From Anaerolinea sp. (lineage in GTDB: Bacteria; Chloroflexota; Anaerolineae; Anaerolineales; Anaerolineaceae), in contig JAIWNK010000086.1 of assembly GCA_020216845.1 (NCBI GenBank), forward strand, positions 1 to 10,000: a stretch of DNA of 10,000 bases, given 5' to 3'. Below the pieces are notes generated by a model. It worked only from the letters and a program-made list of their open reading frames with translations, searched no databases and had not been told where the DNA came from. The position numbers and the translations under genes were made by a program. Within the stretch, counting starts at the first letter, position 1. Each line of letters starts with the position of its first letter. This document shows, piece after piece, positions 6,205 through 10,000 of this stretch.

Positions 6205-7296
6205 ATGGTCAAGCGTGTTCATAATTTCAATGCCGGGCCGTCTATTTTGCCGTTGCCCGTACTGGAAAAAGCCCAGGCTGAGCTGCTCGATTTTCAGGGC
6301 TGCGGTATGTCGGTGATGGAGATGAGTCATCGTTCCAAGGAGTTTGAGGGCATCATCCAGACTGCCGAAGCGGATTTGCGCGAGCTGATGGGCATTCCGG
6401 CAGGGTATAAGGTTTTGTTCGTGCAGGGTGGGGCAACGTTGCAGTTTGCCATGATTCCGATGAATTTCCGCCCAGCGGGCGCCTCAGCAGATTATATCGT
6501 CACCGGCGCGTGGAGCAAAACGGCGGCAAAGGAAGCTGGCAAGCTTGGCACAACCCATGTGGTGTTCAACGGTGAGGGCGAAAACTTCACCCGCCTGCCG
6601 GCTCAGGAGGAGTTGCAGTTGGATGCAAATGCGGCGTATTTGCATTTCTGTCACAATGAGACGATTCATGGGGTCGAATTCCGCCAGGAACCGATTGCGC
6701 CAGAAGGGGTGCCGCTGATTTGTGATATGTCGTCCGATTTTCTCAGCCAACCGGTGGATGTAAGCAAATATGCCATGATCTATGCAGGGGCGCAGAAGAA
6801 TGCCGGACCGGCAGGCGTGGTTGTGGCGATTATTCGCGAAGATTTGCTGGCACGCGTGCCTGAAAAAATGCCGGCCTTGCTGGATTATCGCTTGTTGGCT
6901 GAAAGCGGTTCCTTGCACAATACGCCGCCATGCTTCTCGATTTACATGGTCGGTTTGGTGCTGAAGTGGTTGAAGGAATTGGGCGGTTTGTCGGCTATTC
7001 ATCGCATCAATCAGCAAAAGGCTGAGCTGATCTATGGCGCGATTGACGCAAGCGATGGTTACTATCGTGGCCATGCGAAGCCGGAAGCGCGCTCCATTAT
7101 GAACATTCCGTTCCGAATGCAGAGCGAAGAACTGGAAGAGATGTTTGTCAAAGAGGCCAAGAAGGCTGATTTGATTGGCTTGAAGGGCCATCGTTCCGTG
7201 GGTGGTTTGCGGGCTTCGATTTACAATGCCTTGCCACTTGAATCGGCGCAGGCATTGGTGGATTTCATGGCCGATTTCCGGCAGCGGCACGGTTAG
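6205..7296 (+). CDS. serC: Phosphoserine aminotransferase (class V, PLP-dependent)
   Basis: The enzyme converts 3-phosphohydroxypyruvate and glutamate to phosphoserine and 2-oxoglutarate in cytoplasmic serine synthesis; in many bacteria it also serves pyridoxal phosphate synthesis. The 363-residue length is normal. The N-terminal HNFNAGPSILP motif, the glycine-rich FVQGGATLQF and TGAWSKTA are family hallmarks. T153 (in HNETIHG), D174 (CDMSSD), Q197 and the PLP-binding K198 (YAGAQKNAGPAG) fall at the same numbers as in E. coli SerC. The C-terminal HRSVGGLRASIYNA is also conserved. The start ATG is preceded by AGAGG at 6192-6196. It has its own promoter and is not next to serA or serB here, unlike in many genomes where serine genes cluster. 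Confidence 0.97.
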   Translation: MVKRVHNFNAGPSILPLPVLEKAQAELLDFQGCGMSVMEMSHRSKEFEGIIQTAEADLRELMGIPAGYKVLFVQGGATLQFAMIPMNFRPAGASADYIVTGAWSKTAAKEAGKLGTTHVVFNGEGENFTRLPAQEELQLDANAAYLHFCHNETIHGVEFRQEPIAPEGVPLICDMSSDFLSQPVDVSKYAMIYAGAQKNAGPAGVVVAIIREDLLARVPEKMPALLDYRLLAESGSLHNTPPCFSIYMVGLVLKWLKELGGLSAIHRINQQKAELIYGAIDASDGYYRGHAKPEARSIMNIPFRMQSEELEEMFVKEAKKADLIGLKGHRSVGGLRASIYNALPLESAQALVDFMADFRQRHG

Positions 7297-7321
7297 ACCC
7301 TTATTGGCGTTGGTTAATTTT

Positions 7322-7352
7322 TCAGACCCTTGTCAGCCTGACAAGGGTCTGA
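7322..7352 (+). terminator. Strong palindrome after serC, probable terminator
   Basis: A 15-base arm (7322-7336) is exactly repeated in inverse at 7338-7352 around one base, so about 14 base pairs can form with a three-base loop. Core sequence is AGACCCTTGTCAG. Only a weak TAGTATTTTG follows, so termination efficiency is uncertain. Its symmetry would allow function in both directions. It ends 12 bases before the next ATG. Confidence 0.65.
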
Positions 7353-7358
7353 TAGTAT
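7353..7358 (+). promoter_or_regulatory. Possible -10 box TAGTAT for a leaderless glycosyltransferase message
   Basis: TAGTAT (four of six consensus bases) ends six bases before the ATG at 7365, the same arrangement as the TATAAT before 1433. No Shine-Dalgarno sequence is visible, and the terminator-like palindrome immediately upstream makes readthrough an unlikely sole source of message. The match is weak and a -35 is not evident because it would fall within the palindrome. Confidence 0.3.
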
Positions 7359-7364
7359 TTTGAT

Positions 7365-9419
7365 ATGTGGCGACGGTCGGATTCAGCGCCTGGCGCGATA
7401 AGTTTACAGCAAAACAGATGGTTTGTGCTGGCGCTTTGTCTTTATGCTTTCACGCGCGTGGTAGCGCTGGCCGAATACCCTTTGGAGTTTTCGCCGGATG
7501 AGGCTAACCTGGCTGTGCAGGCTGGCTTTTGGGTGGATCATCAGGGCTATGATATGTCTGGCACGTATTTGCCAGTCTATTTTCTGAATTTCAATCAGTA
7601 TAATACGTGTTTGGGGGTGTATCTGCAAGCAATCCCTTACGTTCTAAACGGGCATACATATAGCGTATTTGCCACGCGCCTGGTGACAGCTTTGTTAAGC
7701 ATTTTGGCGGTGTATTGGTTTTCCAAGATTCTGCAAGAGCGGCTGAAGCTGCGGTTGTGGTGGGCCGGGCCACTGCTGTTTGCCTGTTTGCCGGGGTGGT
7801 TCTTCCTTTCGCGCATGGGCTATGAGACGGCTCAAATGGCAACATTTTTTGTTGGCATGGTGTATTTCTACGGCCGTTATCGTTTTCAGCATCCTGTGTA
7901 TCTATATCCAGCTTTGGTGTTGGGAGGCTTGGCGTTTTACACCTACGTGGCGGCCCCGTTTATGTTGGCCTTGTTGGGAATTTTGATGTTGGCCTTTGAT
8001 GCGGCTTATCATTGGCAGCAGCGCCGTTGGCTGTGGGGCGGCGTGTTGTTGGTGATTTTGATGGCTTTGCCGCAGGTTCGTTTCATGTTGGAACACCCCG
8101 GAGAGTATGCCGCCCGTTTGACTTTGTATGGTGCTGTATGGACTCGTTCGCAACCTTTCTTGATCCGTTTGGCACAATTTGCTGAGAATTATTTGATAGG
8201 GTTGAGCCCTTGGTTTTGGTTTTTTCCTGACCTGAAACACTTCCCTGATTATCGTGTTGCTCATCATGCGTATTTGCCATGGTGGCTGTTGCCGTTCTTT
8301 TTGTGGGGCGGTTGGCTGCTATTGAAACGCTGGAAGGAACCTTGGGCGCGTGCAATGGTGTTGTGGTTGTTGGTGACGCCGATTTCAACGGCGAGTGTTG
8401 GCGTGCAGCTTGTGCGGGTGTTGGTGTTTATCTTCCCGGCAATGGTATGGACAATGGTTGGCTTGGAGGATGTTTTGCAACGCGTGGAACGAAAATGGGG
8501 GCGTCCATGGCAGTCGTTGGCATGGAGCAGTGCTTTGTTGATGGGCGCGGCAGCGTTGGGCATGTTTGTTAATATGCTTATCCTTTTGCCGGTGTGGGAG
8601 TGGGATCCGCAAGATTATGGTGCGCGCTATCGAATGGAGCAGATTTTTGCTGAGGCGAAGCGTTATCGGCAAGAGCATCCGGATTGGATTGTGTCGGTAT
8701 CGCCCAATATGATCTGGAATACGCCCATTTTGCAGACTTTCTATGTTGGGGATGATCCAATGATGGATACACAGCCGATTGACACAGTGCTGCGCGATTA
8801 TGTTCCCGAATGGACGGACAGGCGAGTGTATGTCGTCTCGGCGCATGAATACAATGATCTTGTCTTGCCCAATAATAAAGTGGAAGTCGTTCAGGTGGAA
8901 CGAGTGGTGCTGAATCGGCGTCAGGAGCCGATGGCTTTTTTCATTGAGGTGCGATATCGGCAAGATGCCGAGAAGATCTTTGCAGAGGAGCGGGCTGCAC
9001 GGCATGTTTTGCAAGAGCGATGGATTGAATGGGATGGATTGCGCGTTTTAGTCCATCATAGTCGCGCCTGGGAAGATAGCCTGCCCCTGGCTTTTGATGC
9101 TGACCCGATGACGCCGTTTCAGACGGATGGCGTGAACCCGCTGATCTTGCAGCTGGACTTTGATTCCCCACAAACATTGGATGGGGTGAAGCTGCGTTTG
9201 GGGGCTGAGGCGCTGCTTGTGACCGTGCGCATTGAGACAGTCAGTGGGGTTGAGCTTGACTGGCACTTTGAAACGCAACGCAAGAATGATTTTCAAGAAC
9301 TGAGCGTAGATTTTGGCGGTGCACAGATGGTGCAACAGCTGGAGATTGAAGTGCAAAACCCGAATGCATTGCATGATGAGATTGTGCATTTGTGGGAAGT
9401 AAGTCTTTTGCGTCCCTGA
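7365..9419 (+). CDS. Polytopic GT-C type glycosyltransferase (PMT/ArnT-like) with discoidin-like C-terminal domain
   Basis: The 684-residue protein is predicted to transfer a sugar from a lipid-phosphate carrier to an acceptor at the outer face of the cytoplasmic membrane. A first membrane helix (about 18-36) is followed by the acidic motif SPDEA (D45, E46) in the first external loop, where GT39/GT83 enzymes carry a catalytic Asp/Glu. Around ten more hydrophobic segments follow to about residue 412. The remaining 270 residues are soluble. The last part, from about 572 (FDADPMTPFQTDG, LQLDFDSPQTLDGVKLRLG) to the end (LEIEVQN, LWEVSLL), resembles a discoidin/F5-8C beta-sandwich, a fold often used to bind carbohydrate. 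Donor and acceptor are unknown; cell-surface polysaccharide, lipid or protein glycosylation are all possible. The ATG has no clear Shine-Dalgarno sequence, but TM1 placement supports a start near here. Confidence 0.85.
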   Translation: MWRRSDSAPGAISLQQNRWFVLALCLYAFTRVVALAEYPLEFSPDEANLAVQAGFWVDHQGYDMSGTYLPVYFLNFNQYNTCLGVYLQAIPYVLNGHTYSVFATRLVTALLSILAVYWFSKILQERLKLRLWWAGPLLFACLPGWFFLSRMGYETAQMATFFVGMVYFYGRYRFQHPVYLYPALVLGGLAFYTYVAAPFMLALLGILMLAFDAAYHWQQRRWLWGGVLLVILMALPQVRFMLEHPGEYAARLTLYGAVWTRSQPFLIRLAQFAENYLIGLSPWFWFFPDLKHFPDYRVAHHAYLPWWLLPFFLWGGWLLLKRWKEPWARAMVLWLLVTPISTASVGVQLVRVLVFIFPAMVWTMVGLEDVLQRVERKWGRPWQSLAWSSALLMGAAALGMFVNMLILLPVWEWDPQDYGARYRMEQIFAEAKRYRQEHPDWIVSVSPNMIWNTPILQTFYVGDDPMMDTQPIDTVLRDYVPEWTDRRVYVVSAHEYNDLVLPNNKVEVVQVERVVLNRRQEPMAFFIEVRYRQDAEKIFAEERAARHVLQERWIEWDGLRVLVHHSRAWEDSLPLAFDADPMTPFQTDGVNPLILQLDFDSPQTLDGVKLRLGAEALLVTVRIETVSGVELDWHFETQRKNDFQELSVDFGGAQMVQQLEIEVQNPNALHDEIVHLWEVSLLRP

Positions 9420-9427
9420 GAGCGTAG

Positions 9428-9447
9428 TATAATCAGTTTTCAGGAGG
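9428..9447 (+). promoter_or_regulatory. -10 box and ribosome binding site of the MFS transporter gene
   Basis: A perfect TATAAT lies at 9428-9433 and a perfect AGGAGG at 9442-9447, five bases before the ATG at 9453. Predicted start of transcription is about 9440, so the leader is only about a dozen bases and starts right at the ribosome binding site. The -35 region (about 9405-9410) is poor. The promoter lies nine bases after the glycosyltransferase stop with no terminator between, so readthrough may also contribute. Confidence 0.6.
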
Positions 9448-9452
9448 CTGCT

Positions 9453-10000
9453 ATGAAACGTGCAACGTCGCAAGGCCTGATGGTTCTTTCCTGTGCCAGT
9501 TTTTTGGCGTTGGGGATTGTGACCGCTTCGGTGGGGCCAGCTCTGTCAGATTTGGCGCAACAGACGAATAGTGATTTGACGGCGGTGGGTAGTTTGTTTA
9601 CCGCTTTGTTTTTGGGCTCGTTGGCGGCGCAGGGGGTGACCGGGCTGCTGCTTGATCGTTTGGGGCCGCGTGGCTTGTTGGTGGCCGGGCTCAGTGTACT
9701 TGGGCTGGGGGTGTTGGGGATGACTTTGTCCGGCTCGCTGCTGTTGGCTGTGGGCTGTGCCGCGTTGGCTGGCCTTGGACATGGTACTGTGGATGTGACT
9801 TCCAACGTGATGATTTCAGATGTGTTTCCACAGCGAAGAGCTGCAGCGTTGAATTGGCTGAATATGTTCTATGGTGTGGGTGCATTTGTGGGGCCGGCTG
9901 TGGCCGGGGTGGCTTTGCGACTGTGGGGCAAAGCTGTGCCGGCGCTGTGGCTTGGTGCTGGGCTTGAGCTGTTGCTTGCACCGGTGTTTTTATTGCTGGT
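9453..10000 (+). CDS. Major facilitator superfamily transporter (3'-partial)
   Basis: The frame is open from ATG 9453 to the end of the window (182 codons), so the C-terminal half is missing. Translation begins MKRATSQGLMVLSCASFLALG and shows five or six hydrophobic helices. The loop after the second helix carries the MFS motif A-like GLLLDRLGPRG. The later segment GLGHGTVDVTSNVMISDVFPQRRAAALNWLNMFYGVGAFVGP resembles the fucose/glucose-type (FHS) branch of MFS, which has an Asn in a similar GxGxGxxDxxxN context and a GVGAxxGP helix. This would be a proton-linked sugar or small-molecule carrier, or an efflux carrier; the substrate cannot be told from half a protein. It has its own -10 box and strong ribosome binding site. 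Confidence 0.88.
   Translation, partial: MKRATSQGLMVLSCASFLALGIVTASVGPALSDLAQQTNSDLTAVGSLFTALFLGSLAAQGVTGLLLDRLGPRGLLVAGLSVLGLGVLGMTLSGSLLLAVGCAALAGLGHGTVDVTSNVMISDVFPQRRAAALNWLNMFYGVGAFVGPAVAGVALRLWGKAVPALWLGAGLELLLAPVFLLL

Noticed and set aside
7295..7331. Direct repeat AGACCCTT (at 7295-7302 and 7324-7331), as alternative pairing partners for an attenuator.
   Set aside because: The first copy extends only eight bases against a 15-base arm in the palindrome, and overlaps the serC stop codon, so a chance match is likelier.
1..10000. tRNA, rRNA, CRISPR arrays, transposases or phage genes.
   Set aside because: No clover-leaf, repeat-spacer pattern, transposase or phage protein was seen; all gaps are under 175 bases and are explained by promoters and hairpins.

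Overview
The window carries eight protein-coding genes, seven on the + strand and one on the - strand, with short intergenic gaps and no RNA gene, insertion sequence or CRISPR array that I can see. Gene content is that of a free-living bacterium. The mix suggests a Chloroflexota member, perhaps Anaerolineae: an HD-GYP protein with a substrate-binding sensor, a fused double-ATPase ECF transporter, a polytopic GT-C glycosyltransferase with a soluble C-terminal domain, and promoters with a good -10 close to the start codon. This assignment is inference from gene style, not from a marker gene.

Region 1 (1-1386) is the 3' part of a membrane signalling protein: an extracytoplasmic solute-binding sensor, one membrane helix, a coiled coil and a cytoplasmic HD-GYP domain that probably hydrolyses cyclic di-GMP. 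Region 2 (1420-4583) is a complete ECF-type vitamin transporter: a fused two-cassette ATPase (EcfA-EcfA') and EcfT, translationally coupled on the + strand, then a substrate-specificity (S) component on the opposite strand, tail to tail, with one base between the two stop codons. The ATPase gene has a TATAAT box so close to its ATG that the message is probably leaderless.

Region 3 (4578-6090) has a divergent promoter region for the S component and a ZnuA/TroA-type metal-binding lipoprotein. A TTGACA-N17-TACAAT promoter drives the lipoprotein gene, and an 8-bp inverted repeat over its predicted start of transcription is a good candidate for a metal-responsive operator (Zur/Fur type). The lipoprotein is unusual: about 165 residues, with two cysteines, a His-rich stretch and a probable beta-sandwich, are inserted where ordinary ZnuA proteins have a short loop. 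Its ATPase and permease partners are not in the window, and a strong 13-bp terminator follows it.

Region 4 (6114-7352) is a single-gene unit for phosphoserine aminotransferase (serC) with its own near-consensus promoter, a short GC-rich leader hairpin and a strong palindrome downstream. Region 5 (7365-9419) is a large membrane glycosyltransferase with a discoidin-like C-terminus. Region 6 (9428-10000) starts a major facilitator transporter that runs off the window. Metabolic links between regions 3 to 6 are not evident. The nearest thing to a new system is the insert-bearing, separately regulated metal-binding lipoprotein next to an ECF transporter whose S component is independently transcribed.
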